Part shown: in pieces, positions 24,603-34,062 of the stretch
Layout of the letters: each line of letters begins with the position of its first letter
Numbering within the stretch: the stretch's first letter is position 1
Origin: Lobosporangium transversale
Taxonomy: Eukaryota > Mortierellomycota > Mortierellomycetes > Mortierellales > Mortierellaceae
Reading direction: 5' to 3'
Length of the DNA stretch: 64,000 nucleotides
NCBI RefSeq assembly: GCF_002105155.1
Contig: NW_019029043.1
Coordinates: 62,001-126,000 of the forward strand
Translations under genes and position numbers: made by a program
The notes under the pieces: model-generated
What the model was told of the DNA's origin: nothing
Seen by the model: only the letters and a program-made list of their open reading frames with translations
The model's database searches: none

Positions 24603-25286
24603 TTACTCTTTGAATACCCTTGTTGTTTTGTACCCGCACATGAACATTGAAGACGTTAATATGAAGGTAGTTGAGGTTACTGGATCATATATAAACGTCC
24701 TATGCACTCTGGTAGGGTTGCTGTTGTCATACTTGAATGTACGCCTCCATGACGAGGACGACGAGGCACCATTATCCGAAGTCGAAGCTGTTGAAGTTTT
24801 GGTGGCGTCATGCTTGACGCCACTGTTGTTGCCACCAATATTATGGATTGTATTTGGTTCGGCCTTTTTAACAGCAACATGAGAAACGAACCCTGAGGCG
24901 GTAACAGAGTGCGATACCGCAATAGTTGACGATGGAGCAGTCGTTGTTTCTGTTATTACTTTTGTGCTCGAGCTTGTCATGGTATAGTGGTTGTCTTCTA
25001 TTTCCTCTTGTCCTTGTGTCTTTTCATTTCGCTGTTTCTTTGACACTTGAATATCATGCTGAAAAGGACTGTCAGAAGGCTCTTTGCGTTTTCCTGTGGA
25101 ATATGATACCGTAGTAGTTGATGATGAGGTAGCCACCATTGTTATTGTAGTGCTTGTCATGTTATATTGGCTATCTTCTACTCCTTCTTGTCCCTGTGTC
25201 TTTTCATTTCGTTGTCTCTTTGAGATTTGAATGTCACGCAGAGTAGGACTACCAGAAGGTTCTTTGCGTTTACCAATGGAATGCAT
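24603..25286 (-). CDS. Hypothetical protein with two 60-residue tandem repeats, 227 aa
   Basis: I do not recognise the family. Residues 5-64 and 65-~124 are two copies of one unit that starts GKRKEPS-SP, continues DIQ-SK-QRNEKTQGQE and ends in a Thr/Ser-rich stretch. The DNA period is 180 bp (compare CTTTGCG at ~25081 and ~25261). The basic KRKEP and KK/RQRNEK motifs look like nuclear-localisation signals. The C-terminal third is Ser-rich and ends with RTFKYD / RTFIYD, a possible shorter internal repeat. There is no signal peptide or membrane segment. The gene sits just outside the hAT element in the same orientation. It could be host, or cargo of a mobile element; the sequence does not decide. 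Confidence 0.55.
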   Translation of the reverse strand: MHSIGKRKEPSGSPTLRDIQISKRQRNEKTQGQEGVEDSQYNMTSTTITMVATSSSTTTVSYSTGKRKEPSDSPFQHDIQVSKKQRNEKTQGQEEIEDNHYTMTSSSTKVITETTTAPSSTIAVSHSVTASGFVSHVAVKKAEPNTIHNIGGNNSGVKHDATKTSTASTSDNGASSSSSWRRTFKYDNSNPTRVHRTFIYDPVTSTTFILTSSMFMCGYKTTRVFKE

Positions 25287-25517
25287 TTTTTTTTTTCTGA
25301 ATGAACTATTGGGAATTCAGTTGGTAGAGAAAGGAAAAGTTGAAGTGTTCAGGTTGTTGGAAGCTAAAATCAAGCCTTAAATAGGCATATTTTGTCACGT
25401 GAAGCCAATAGTTACGCGCGACGCGTCTATCTTGCATGGTTTAACACACCTCTTGCAGTAAAATATACTTGATCACGTTTCACAAACATTACCCAAGTAA
25501 AAGTAAAATAGCAGTAA

Positions 25518-25557
25518 GTAACTTACCGATTTCTTACCTCTGCAAAAGTTTATTTTT
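25518..25557 (+). repeat. Left inverted-repeat arm of the hAT element
   Basis: It reads inward GTAACTTACCGATTTCTTAC and continues through CTCTGCAAAAGTTTATTTT. Its reverse complement occurs at 29200-29249. Confidence 0.65.
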
Positions 25558-25647
25558 CACTCTATGTATATATGAGATGCTGGCTTCCTATATATGCAAA
25601 AGTTTGGGCTTAGGCCTCATATATGCATGACATGCACAGCATAAATA

Positions 25648-25892
25648 GTTAAATTGACAAAAAAAATTCATTGAACAACAAGTAAACCAAGATAGGCAAA
25701 GCAAAATAACAATTTTTATATCATCAATTTGGCTATTTTTGTGAAACATATTCCTGTCTCGCATGCCCACCCGTCAATAAAAAAAAAAATAGCCAAATTG
25801 ATGATATAAAAATTGTTATTTTGCTGGAATTTGCTTTGCCTATCTTGGTTTACTTGTTGTTCAATGAATTTTTTTTTGCCATTTTAACTGGT
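25648..25892. repeat. Fold-back element, ~88-bp inverted arms
   Basis: The left arm (~25648-25735) includes ACAACAAGTAAACCAAGATA and TATATCATCAATTTGGCTAT. Its reverse complement forms the right arm (~25785-25892). The right arm has an insertion of about 10 bp (TGGAATTTGC) but otherwise pairs almost perfectly. The spacer is about 50 bp. It lies between the hAT transposase stop and the left hAT arm, so it may be an insertion into the transposon or its own subterminal structure. Confidence 0.8.
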
Positions 25893-25964
25893 CAAACGAA
25901 TATCATATGGAATGGGACTCTGATTCTAATTTGCTGTTTATTAGTAGTAAAAGGTGATAGGCTT

Positions 25965-28855
25965 CTAGTTCAAGTCCTTTAAGACTGGGTATATCGACTT
26001 GAAAAGCACCATCTTGGTGAAGACATCAGTACTTAAATTGGCTCTTTTGTCAGTTAGGATGTTCCCTGCAGCGCTGAACAGCCGTTCACTCGCGACTGAC
26101 GTGGCCTGGACGCTCAGATATACGCGGGCAATTGGAGCCAAGGAGCTTAAAATATGATGGTTGTGGAACCACCATCTCTCTGGGCTACCCTTGTATTCCT
26201 GACACGCCTCCGCAGTGTTTTTAGTTAATAACTTGTATTCTGTTATACAAAATTGCAGGTGACGGACGTGAGCTTCATGGCTCCGGGCATCCTCGTCAGG
26301 ATAGAGTCGCACATCATTCTCTAACATACGCTTCTGAGCTTGGAAGATAAGGCGTTCGGCTTTATTCCCGAGGGTTTCCGGCTCGGTGCTGGTACAATCG
26401 TCAGAAACATCGTCCTTGGCCACAGAACTGAATATTGGGTGGTGGGTAAAGGCAGGGTTTAGGAATGTTGCGATCAGAATTGAATCTGGAATGCTCTTCA
26501 TGTCGAAATCCCTACCGAGCTGTTTGACGAACTCCCCGCGAAGAGCTATGGCTCCTGGATAAGATAGCATAGGTCCTTCATTGATGATGGAATATATCCT
26601 TGGATACAGTTCCGTGACAGCTGGATGGTCGCCACTCATTGCCTTTGTAAAACCCATTGCGGATCGGAGGACATCGATCACTTCTTTGAGGTTTCTAAAC
26701 TTCTCATCGCAGAGAAAGCTGTCTCTGTTGACCTTCCAGAACCGCTTCACTTCCGGTGGGGCATCTGGACAACTGATTGTTTCCATCATTTGTTTGATGT
26801 CTTCAGACAAGTCGACAATGCGTTCGGCCATGATGAAGTAGGAGTTCCATCGAGTCTCCGTAAACCCTACGGCCTTTTTCTCTTTTGTTCCTAATAGCTT
26901 CTGTGCTGCTTTCAGGAACATACTACCATTGTGGGTTTGTAACAAGCTTGACAACTTCTGGGCTTGTTCCAACAGCGACCCAGCTTCTTCTGCTTCAGCA
27001 ACCGACTTCTTGACACAAAGCTGCATCTTATGTGCCACGCATGGGAGCCATGATATGTGGGACATAGTTACATCGTCCTCAAAAAGATTCATTGCAGCTG
27101 CTTTGATGTTGGCGCCTTGATCTGTTGTACCGCTTATTACTTTTGCGGTAAGATGCCACCTGTCCAAAATCCCCCCTATAGATTCATGTATTGTGGCGTT
27201 AGCATGAAGAGAGAATACGCTGTATCGTTGATAATTTAAATGCTCATATAAGACCGATACATACGCATTATGGATCGGATTTTGACAGCAGTGCTGGAAG
27301 AATCGTACTCTTCTAAGCCAATCGTCACCGACCGCGTCTTATAGTCGCTTTGGACAAAATGGAAGGTAAGGCCGATGAATTTTCTTCCATGACAAGACCA
27401 ACCATCGCAAGTATACGATCCAGCCAAAACGTCCGCTTTGAATAGCCTAGCCAAAGACGCCTCAGCATGCCCGTATAGCGTCGTTAATGCTTGGATCACC
27501 ATATCTCGTTTAGGGCACTTGAAATAGGCAACACCATGTAAATCCATTAGGCCTTCAAACACGCCGTCGCCAAGGATACTGAAAGGATATCCATGCAGAG
27601 CAATTTTCCCGGCGAGATATTGCGCAGTTTGTTGCCTGAACTCAAGGGAGCTATGTAATTTCTGTTGTTGTATTTGGACCTTGGTTCGAGGCTTGACTTG
27701 TTGTACAACCGTGGGCAAAGCGGGAATTAAGCGAGAAAATACGGTGTCAGCGATTTCGGTCAGAGACTGACTAGGCTGGGACTGGCTAGTGGTGGATTGT
27801 TGGCTGTCGGTATTTGGAAGGGTAATTCCTTTTACCCTAGCCTGCTCTGCTCGAAATGCATTTAAAGCGTCGAGAAGGACTGAGTGCACCCTCCGAATAT
27901 GGTTCATACGTGGCGCGCTTCCTTGTTTTTCGGGCTTCTTTTGTCCACATATCCTTCTCCCCTCCATGACTTGACAGATGTAGACCTCTGTCGCTCTATC
28001 CTTTTTCTCGGTATCACAAGCAGAAATTTCATCATCTACTGAACAATCAGGGGTTTCTTTGATAAAAAAGTGTCTATGGATTGCGTGTGGGTAACTTGAT
28101 GGGATTTTTCTAATCGGTATCCGTGCCAACGCCTTTTGATTTGCAGATATACAATCAACAACGGATGGAAGCTGGCCTAATGGCAAGCTGTAGGAGGCTC
28201 GAAAACCCCTGCTAACAAGCGTTTCGGCCTGGGAAACTGAAGATGGTAACGAAGAGATATCGGAAAAGGAAGAATCAGGCGAAAGGAAGGGATTAGAATC
28301 CTCGCGATTCAACGATGGAGAACGCATAGCCATACATTCTGGTCCCTGATATTGCGTTTGCTGTAGGTATTGTGATTCATGGTATTGGATATGTACAGGC
28401 TGCAACTGAGGCCGGACTGACCTTGACTGAAGAGGGGAGAAGTTCCTCTGCATATATTGTGAATCTTGAAAATGGATCGGCTGTGGCTGTGATAATTGAT
28501 GGTATTGCTCTGACCTAAGCTGCATTTGTGGATAACGGAATGGGGAACGGGGGTCAAATCGTTGGTTAATAGTTTCCGATTGCCTGCGAACCGGCAGAGA
28601 GTCTGTTGTTCTCGAACGAGCAAGTCTTCTTAATAACGGAGGGCTTTGAGGATGTTCTGAAGGAGCATTTGACGGCTCGTTCGCATGCCGAAATAGAAGA
28701 GGGTCGTCAATATGTTCGCGATACAATTCATCAACAGGAGGAGGTTCCGTTAAGGAAATAGGATATTGCGTGGCTTGACCAACGTTGACAGACATATTGG
28801 TGGATGGCTCTTCTGCTAGGTCGTTCACAAAAAGAGTATGATTGATGTGGTCCAT
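25965..28855 (-). CDS. hAT transposase with BED-type zinc finger, 2 exons, 933 aa
   Basis: Exon 1 is 28855-27265 and exon 2 is 27175-25965. The 89-nt intron starts GTATGT, holds a TGCTAAC branch-point-like site and ends CTATAG. Its removal joins VKIRSIM to RGILDRW and leaves no stop. Residues 1-~285 are Gln/Pro/Ser-rich. A BED-type finger lies at C294, C303, H319 and H324. The catalytic core shows TCDGWSCHGRKF (first Asp) and SGTTDQGANI (second Asp). The C terminus carries the hAT dimerisation domain (RWWFHNHHILSSLAPIARVY, SVASERLFSAAGNILTDKR). It would cut and paste hAT elements in the nucleus. The reading frame is undamaged, so this copy may be autonomous. Confidence 0.92.
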
Positions 28856-29199
28856 TTCAGGGTGTTAAGGAAGACAGCAAAGAAATCGAAATGTTATTGG
28901 AAAACGGATGGTGAAAAGACGGATGGCGCTGTTTTTTTTACTGTTAGGATGTTATTTTATAAAAAACCACACTCATGCACATGTGAAAGTAAAATCAGTA
29001 GCGGTAAGGTATCAATGTACCGCACATATAACCTGCTTGCAGTAAAATATATCGATTACGTTTCACAAACATTTACCGAGGAAAGTAAGTAACTTACCGA
29101 AGAAAGTAAAATATCAGTAAGCAAATGTTTATGTTGAATATGACAAGGTAAAGCCACAAAATATCATGCAAATAAAAAGAGGTTGATTACCATTTTTAG

Positions 29200-29249
29200 A
29201 AAATAAACTTTTGCAGAGGTAAGAAATCGGTAAAATATCGGTAAGTTAC
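29200..29249 (-). repeat. Right inverted-repeat arm of the hAT element
   Basis: It is the reverse complement of the left arm with an additional ATTTTACCGAT unit. Its outer end abuts the TA that borders the neighbouring 485-bp inverted-repeat element. Confidence 0.6.
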
Positions 29250-29579
29250 AGTCGCAAGTGGTTTTTACGGCCAAAAACATATTGAAATTGGCCGTAAAAA
29301 TGAATGAATTGACCTCACAAAAGTTGTATTTTAAAATGTGAAACATAAAGTCACATATATTGGCGCACATGATACAAAATACTTCATTCTTCATTCATTA
29401 TTACACAACACCATGACCAGAAAGTTTGTGAACAAGAGACGACAGTCGTTCTCACTATTGATGGCCTCTAAAAAATTAGACAGAGAGGGGGGCAAGAGAT
29501 CCGAAAGTCGGTGAAAGAATTAGCGCGTGCTTGTTCAGCCTTTCAATATAATTAATGTTAGCAAAAGCTGTTCATAGCC

Positions 29580-29610
<31 letters not shown>

Positions 29611-29733
29611 GTCATGTGCGCCAATATATGTGGCTTAATGTTTCACGTTTTAAAATACTTTTGTGGAGGTCAATTCATTCATTTTTACGGCCAATTTCAA
29701 TATGTTTTTGGCCGTAAAAACCACTTGCGACTG
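29249..29733. mobile_element. MITE-like inverted-repeat element, 485 bp, TA-flanked
   Basis: The left arm starts CAGTCGCAAGTGGTTTTTAC at 29249 and the right arm ends with its complement (CCACTTGCGACTG) at 29733. The arms pair over ~130 bp, including TTGGCCGTAAAAATGAATGA and ATATTGGCGCACATGA, with a loop of ~220 bp holding an A25 run. TA dinucleotides flank both ends (29247-29248 and 29734-29735). TA target duplication and a CAGTCG-type end fit the Tc1/mariner superfamily. No transposase is encoded, so it would be a non-autonomous element. Confidence 0.85.
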
Positions 29734-29747
29734 TACACTCGAACTTT

Positions 29748-30037
29748 GATTATCCGAACGATTTGCTATAGAAAACGTTCGGATAAAAATTAGGTTTTAT
29801 TGAATTGAGCTGTATTCTAAATTTACATAATATATATATGTTCAGGTGACCTTGCACTTATAGGTTTCCCTAACTGCACATCCGAACGAATGGTCGAACG
29901 AATGCCCTGCATTTAGGGAACATATAAGTGCAGGGTCACCTGAACATATATATATTATGTAAATTTAGAATACAGCTCAATTCAATAAAACCTAATTTTT
30001 ATCCGAACGTTTTCTATAGCAAATCGTTCGGATAATC
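29748..30037. mobile_element. Second inverted-repeat element with pogo-like ends
   Basis: The left arm 29748-~29852 starts GATTATCCGAACGATTTGCT and the right arm ~29936-30037 ends with its reverse complement. Pairing covers about 105 bp with few mismatches (for example CTAAATTTACATAATATATA). The ~80-bp centre holds further short palindromes. The sequence just outside the left arm (TACACTCGAACTTTGATTATCC) resembles pogo/Tigger-type terminal repeats, but the right side lacks the outer part. It begins 15 bp after the previous element, so the two were probably inserted next to or into each other. Confidence 0.8.
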
Positions 30038-30300
30038 ATGTCAACTGCTCGTGGCATTTCTCTTAAAGCCCGAGTCTTGTCTTGGCAAGTGCGCCACCAA
30101 ATTGGAACATATGCTCGCAAGGATTTTCATGTTGTCTTGCTCAAGCATATATAGGAGAGCATTGAGCTAAAGTATGGGTAAGAAGAGGTTCTGGAGGAAG
30201 TACCATACTGTCTCGACCAAAGTTTATCATTGCAAGGATGCGATCATCTTCAAACTATACAAACCACTGCACCATCAAGTATGTTCATCTACTTTTTGAC
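30038..30300 (-). pseudogene. Decayed coding remnant, unknown family
   Basis: One minus-strand frame reads protein-like text broken by three stops: FEDDRILAMINFGRDSMV, then PPEPLLTHTLAQCSP, then NPCEHMFQFGGALAKTRLGL. Codon composition and the evenly spaced stops suggest a recently dead exon. I do not recognise the family. The fold-back element ends immediately to its left and may have disrupted the gene. Confidence 0.4.
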
Positions 30301-30476
30301 TCAATTTACCCGCTCAGTCAGGGCCTACAGTTCGGTCATACCAGTTAAATATTTCTATAAAGATGAAGGCTTGTATTTTCCCTTGGGTTAGAGGTTTTGG
30401 GAGTATCCTAAATCAGTACCTTGCGTGCCACAAACACAGCAGTCCAGGGCAATGAAGTTGGTCTGCTCTTCCTGGT

Positions 30477-30785
30477 TTGTACGAGAGTCAAGGCATTGGC
30501 TTCGAGTGGCATAAGTATCTCCATCATACTCTGGATATTATCAGTAGCTTTCGCAGATTCAAGTCGGTTACTACAAAGATGCAAGGAAAGAATGTCACCC
30601 AATTCGTATTCAACAGTGCATTGTTGGAGAATCTAGTTCGAGCACAAGGTTGTAGAGACGAGATAGCAGGCCTAATAGCTAGAGGGGCAGCAGGGGAGGC
30701 AAAGGCGACATTGCCTGCTGAATGGGATCGTAACAATGCCCATGGTATTTCCATGTCTGAAGGGTTCAGTTCTGAAAGGTGTTGA
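30477..30785 (+). pseudogene. ORF of ~100 codons, unknown family, probably a fragment
   Basis: The frame contains protein-like text such as FEWHKYLHHTLDIISSFRRF, KMQGKNVTQFVFNSALLENL, VRAQGCRDEIAGLIARGAAG and AEWDRNNAHGISMSEGFSS. It has no convincing start and no continuation, and it lies in a zone of decayed sequence. The alternation of charged and hydrophobic residues suggests real protein ancestry. It may belong with the minus- or plus-strand relics around it. No function can be stated. Confidence 0.35.
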
Positions 30786-31439
30786 TTAGGCAACGTATTT
30801 CCTTTTTCACATCAAAATGGTCTGTACTCAAAAGGGCAATGGCAAACCAAAGCGAATCCGGTGTGGTGCCGGAGACCAAGTAATGTCTTTAAGATGTCTT
30901 CAGGATGTCGTTCATGAAGAAGCCATGTATTGATCATGCTCAAGAGTGACTAAATCTATAAATCGGCTCTAAGTTCAACGAAAAACTCTCCTTTCAACTA
31001 AAGTACGAAAACAAACTGAGCTATCGGCTGTCTCTACTAGATTTCGAACCAACAGGTATGAAGGCTTGTCCTTTTGTACACGTCCCTATCGTTGTTCCTG
31101 TACTATTGTACTTTGGATGTCTCCTAAGAGTAAGGGTGGCAAAGGCATATCATTGAATCGTCTCTTAGTGTAACGTGCTAAATATGTCTTTTATTTGTTC
31201 TTTTCAATAGTAACTCTAGGGCTTATGACCACTTGTTAATCAAGAGCTGCAGAAGTCAAGGGAAAGGCACCTCTAGTAAGCAAAATTGAAAAAAAAAAAA
31301 AAAAAAAAAAAAAGGAGAGAAGAGAAATGAACATTCCATTGAGTAATTACCGACATGACAGAGCATCAATACCAACAATTCCGAAGGGGTGGTGTTATTG
31401 AGAAAGTTTGTGTCAGAATTGCTTCTACCTTCGCAAGCA

Positions 31440-32254
31440 ATGGCAACTCAGCCCTGCCATGTGAGTCTGCAAGACATTCGGGATGTGTTTCCAGATGCAC
31501 AGTGATTCAAGCTGGAGGAACTTCCTATTCCATTCCTCATAGACCCTAATGGGAACAGGTATGTTACTGATTATGGTGCACTTTATCAATCATCTTTGGA
31601 AAGCAAACCAAGAATCTCAATTTGGCATATGTCTGTCTTCTTGTTAGAGTTGAGCCACCATGCATTGCATTCTATCCTTACAAGATCCTGGATATCATTA
31701 CAGAAGCGCCGCAGTTAGGCAACAGCGACAGCAGCAGCAGCAGTACCGAAGCTAGCAACGCTGACACCGGCAACAGCAGTATCAATACCAACACCAGCAC
31801 AAATACCAACATCGACAATACCAACTGTAGCTGCAATAACAACAGCAATCACAACACCGTCATCCACTTGCCTACATTGAGAAAGTCGTCAAACCAGGCC
31901 TCCCAGGATACTCTTTTACCATTATCAAACTTGATTCAATCTTTCAATTCGTTCCTTACTACCTGCAACAGTGCATATACCGAGGTGATCAACTCTAACC
32001 TCGAGAAGGTTGCGGATGTGCTCTTGGAGACCAAAGAGAAAGAGAGCAAGGTGGCTAATCTGCTGTTGGGAACCAAAGAAAAGGACAGCGAGTTGTATAA
32101 ACTGAAGGACAAGATGCTTAATCTGGTATTGGAAACTAAAGAGAAGGATAGATCTTCCCATATCGAGATTATTTTATGCAAACAAAGTAAAATCACTTCA
32201 TTACAACTAACAACTGAACCTCAATCATCATTCTTATTGCTCTTAGAACAGTAG
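31440..32254 (+). pseudogene. Two-exon gene of unknown family with one in-frame stop
   Basis: Exon 1 is 31440-31558 and exon 2 is 31648-32254, joined across a GTATGT...TTAG intron of 89 nt. The frame reads MATQPCHVSLQDIRDVFPD, then TGA at 31503-31505, then FKLEELPIPFLIDPNGNR, and after splicing VEPPCIAFYPYKILDIITE. The intron joins two clearly continuous segments, so the family structure is real and the TGA looks like a nonsense mutation. The second half is Ser/Thr/Asn-rich (~85-140) and ends in short repeats ending LLETKEK / LLLGTKEKD / LVLETKEKD. I have an impression that similar proteins are common in related fungi, but I cannot name a family. Without the stop it would be 241 residues. An upstream A-run lies at ~31288-31312. 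Confidence 0.6.
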
Positions 32255-32328
32255 ATATCCCTCGGTTGGCTCTTGTTCAGGAACCATGTCCTCCAAATTG
32301 TTGTAATAATGTATTTATTCTTTAGCTA

Positions 32329-33855
32329 TTATTTCTGAACGCGAACACCGCGTGATCGGAACAAATCAGTCACTAAACTGCAAGCATCTGGATCTTGATT
32401 CACAAGGCCTACCAAGTCCTTGATACCCGGCCAATTGTTTACAATCCATGTTGCATCCTCAATTTGCATATTCTGACAGTGATCAAATTCGAACCCAAAC
32501 AACTCCAAATTCTTCAGGTTGGCTAGTTCATCAAGGCCTGCTCTTAACCTCATGTCCAGCGTCCGAGCACTCTCATTTGATAAAGAAAGAAAACGTAGTC
32601 GAATCAACTTGCCCAGCTGTCTAAATACAAAACGCTGCTTCTCCATACCTTCTGGAGTCTCTTGATCAACATCGGCTTCAAGCTGGATGACTAAAGTGGT
32701 GAGATCAGTACTAACCCACTCTGCACCATTGATAATTTCGGTCACTGTGATCTTAGCCCCGCACAGGTACTTCAGACGTGGGCAATTAGATAATATCGCT
32801 TGAACAACGCCATCAGTCCCTTGACTTTGTCCATTGAAATCTAGTGCCTCAACTGTGTCACAGAGTCGCTGAAGCCTTCTTTTCTGTACTCTATTTCCAT
32901 TTATCCAAATCTCCTGCTCGTACGATAGTAATTCTCGAATACAGAGTGGACCAAATTTACAATATGGAGCATCAAGCCGCCTTAAATCAGTCATCTGTCT
33001 GAGAAGCGCTGCCATTTCCTCGTCCTTAATGGTTATAGTTGAAAGTCTTAGGTCTGATAGATTTGTTAGCATGTAGGGATGATGAAGGAATGCTGCTTTG
33101 AAGAACTCCACATGTTCATGTTCTTGCTGGCCGATAGAAATTTACTGAATTCCAATGAACATAACTTAGGGCACCTCCTAATCCAAATGCCGATGCAATA
33201 CGGTGATGTGTAAGGAATTGGAGGGCAGGATATTTCGATATCTCGAAGAGCTAATGTGGTCACATTTGGTAAAATGAACGTGTCCGTGTCGTCGTCTAAG
33301 AAGCCGGAAGGGGGCCGATCGATTTCTACCATGGTCATTCTCAAGTGCTTAACTTTCTTGCAGACTTGGAAGAATGGATCAACCTCATCATCACAAATAT
33401 CTACCCAAGAGAGAGTCAAGTCCTCAAGGTGAATGCATTCCAATATTGCTTCCCATATCTCACGTAAAGTTGAACTAGAGAATGAAAGCTTGGTGATTGT
33501 GGAACTATGAGACATGACTATATTGAAAGGCTGACTCAATTCATGTGGAAAGCAATAAGGACATTCGATGGATCGAAGGTGATCCTTGTACTGGCAAGAG
33601 CTCATCTGGTATGAGGAGTTTAAACACAAGCTCCTCAATGTTTTCCTTGTATTTATGCACTGCTTCCTTAGTAGGACAGCGGTAAGGAGTTGGACTATCT
33701 TTGACAACGACCCTTCTCCAAAGGAATTTGACAAATGCATTGTGAAAGGTCTTGGAGAGACCAATACAACGTAAGAGATCATCTCGATCTAGGAAGCCAT
33801 TAAGAAGCGAAACGATTTCTGGAATCTCCAAGGGATTCACTTTAGGTCTGCTCAT
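32329..33855 (-). pseudogene. F-box/LRR gene with two frameshifts
   Basis: The gene starts at 33855 (MSRPKVNPLEIPEIVSLLNG, an F-box: LEIPEIVSLLNGFLDRDDLLRC-type, residues ~9-50). The frame changes first near 33590-33550 (after PDELLPVQ, continuing as DHLRSIECPYCFPHELSQ). It changes again near 33110 (after SASKNMNMW, continuing as EFFKAAFLHHPYMLTNL). It then runs to the stop at 32329. Apart from those two points the LRR region is continuous for ~500 residues. No GT-AG pair explains either change, so they are probably single-base indels, either real or assembly errors in A/T runs. The intact protein would be an SCF adaptor. The relic at 21.8-22.7 kb is a paralogue. Confidence 0.8.
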
Positions 33856-34062
33856 TGTATGAAAGGAAGATTAAGAATGTGAATAGACGTGCTGAATGCC
33901 GAATCCCCCTGATCCAGGAACAAACAACACAGTGGCTTTAAGAACAAAACGTGTCATTTGTGCTCATTTGAGTTCATTTGAGTCCATTTGGGTCCTTTTA
34001 GCCTTTTTTTTTTTTTCTTCATTCAACTTATTCTTCTTTCATCGCATTGGTTTTGTTAATTA
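33856..34062. promoter_or_regulatory. Divergent intergenic region between F-box relic and serine hydrolase
   Basis: About 200 bp between two divergent starts. It contains three near-repeats of TTTGAGTNCATTTG at 33965-33993 and a T13 run at ~34004-34016 just upstream of the hydrolase start. No specific binding site is recognised. Confidence 0.35.

Larger units (their letters stand above)
25287..25964. other. 3'-side non-coding flank of the hAT element
   Basis: Apart from the inverted repeats described separately, this region holds a ~75-bp segment (25453-25530) that is repeated in the same orientation at ~29033-29100 on the other side of the transposase. It also holds GTAACTTACCGA-type motifs at 25518-25530. 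No coding sequence is supported. Confidence 0.5.
25518..29249 (-). mobile_element. hAT-superfamily DNA transposon, probable autonomous copy
   Basis: The transposase gene is bracketed by an inverted repeat of ~35-40 bp. The left arm is 25518-25557 (starting GTAACTTACCGATTTC) and the right arm is 29200-29249, which reads as its reverse complement with one extra TTACCGATAT-type unit. Many further TTACC/GGTAA motifs cluster inside both ends, as expected for subterminal transposase-binding repeats. I could not identify an 8-bp target duplication, and the usual short hAT terminal repeat may lie slightly outside these arms, so the exact boundaries are provisional. Confidence 0.6.

Noticed and set aside
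27176-27264. Reading the two hAT frames as separate genes or as a frameshifted pseudogene
   Set aside because: A canonical GT-AG intron with a TGCTAAC branch site joins them in phase and restores the expected hAT sequence.
31020-31095. B-box-like GGTTCGAAATC on the minus strand near 31045, possible tRNA
   Set aside because: No A box, acceptor stem or anticodon arm can be built around it.
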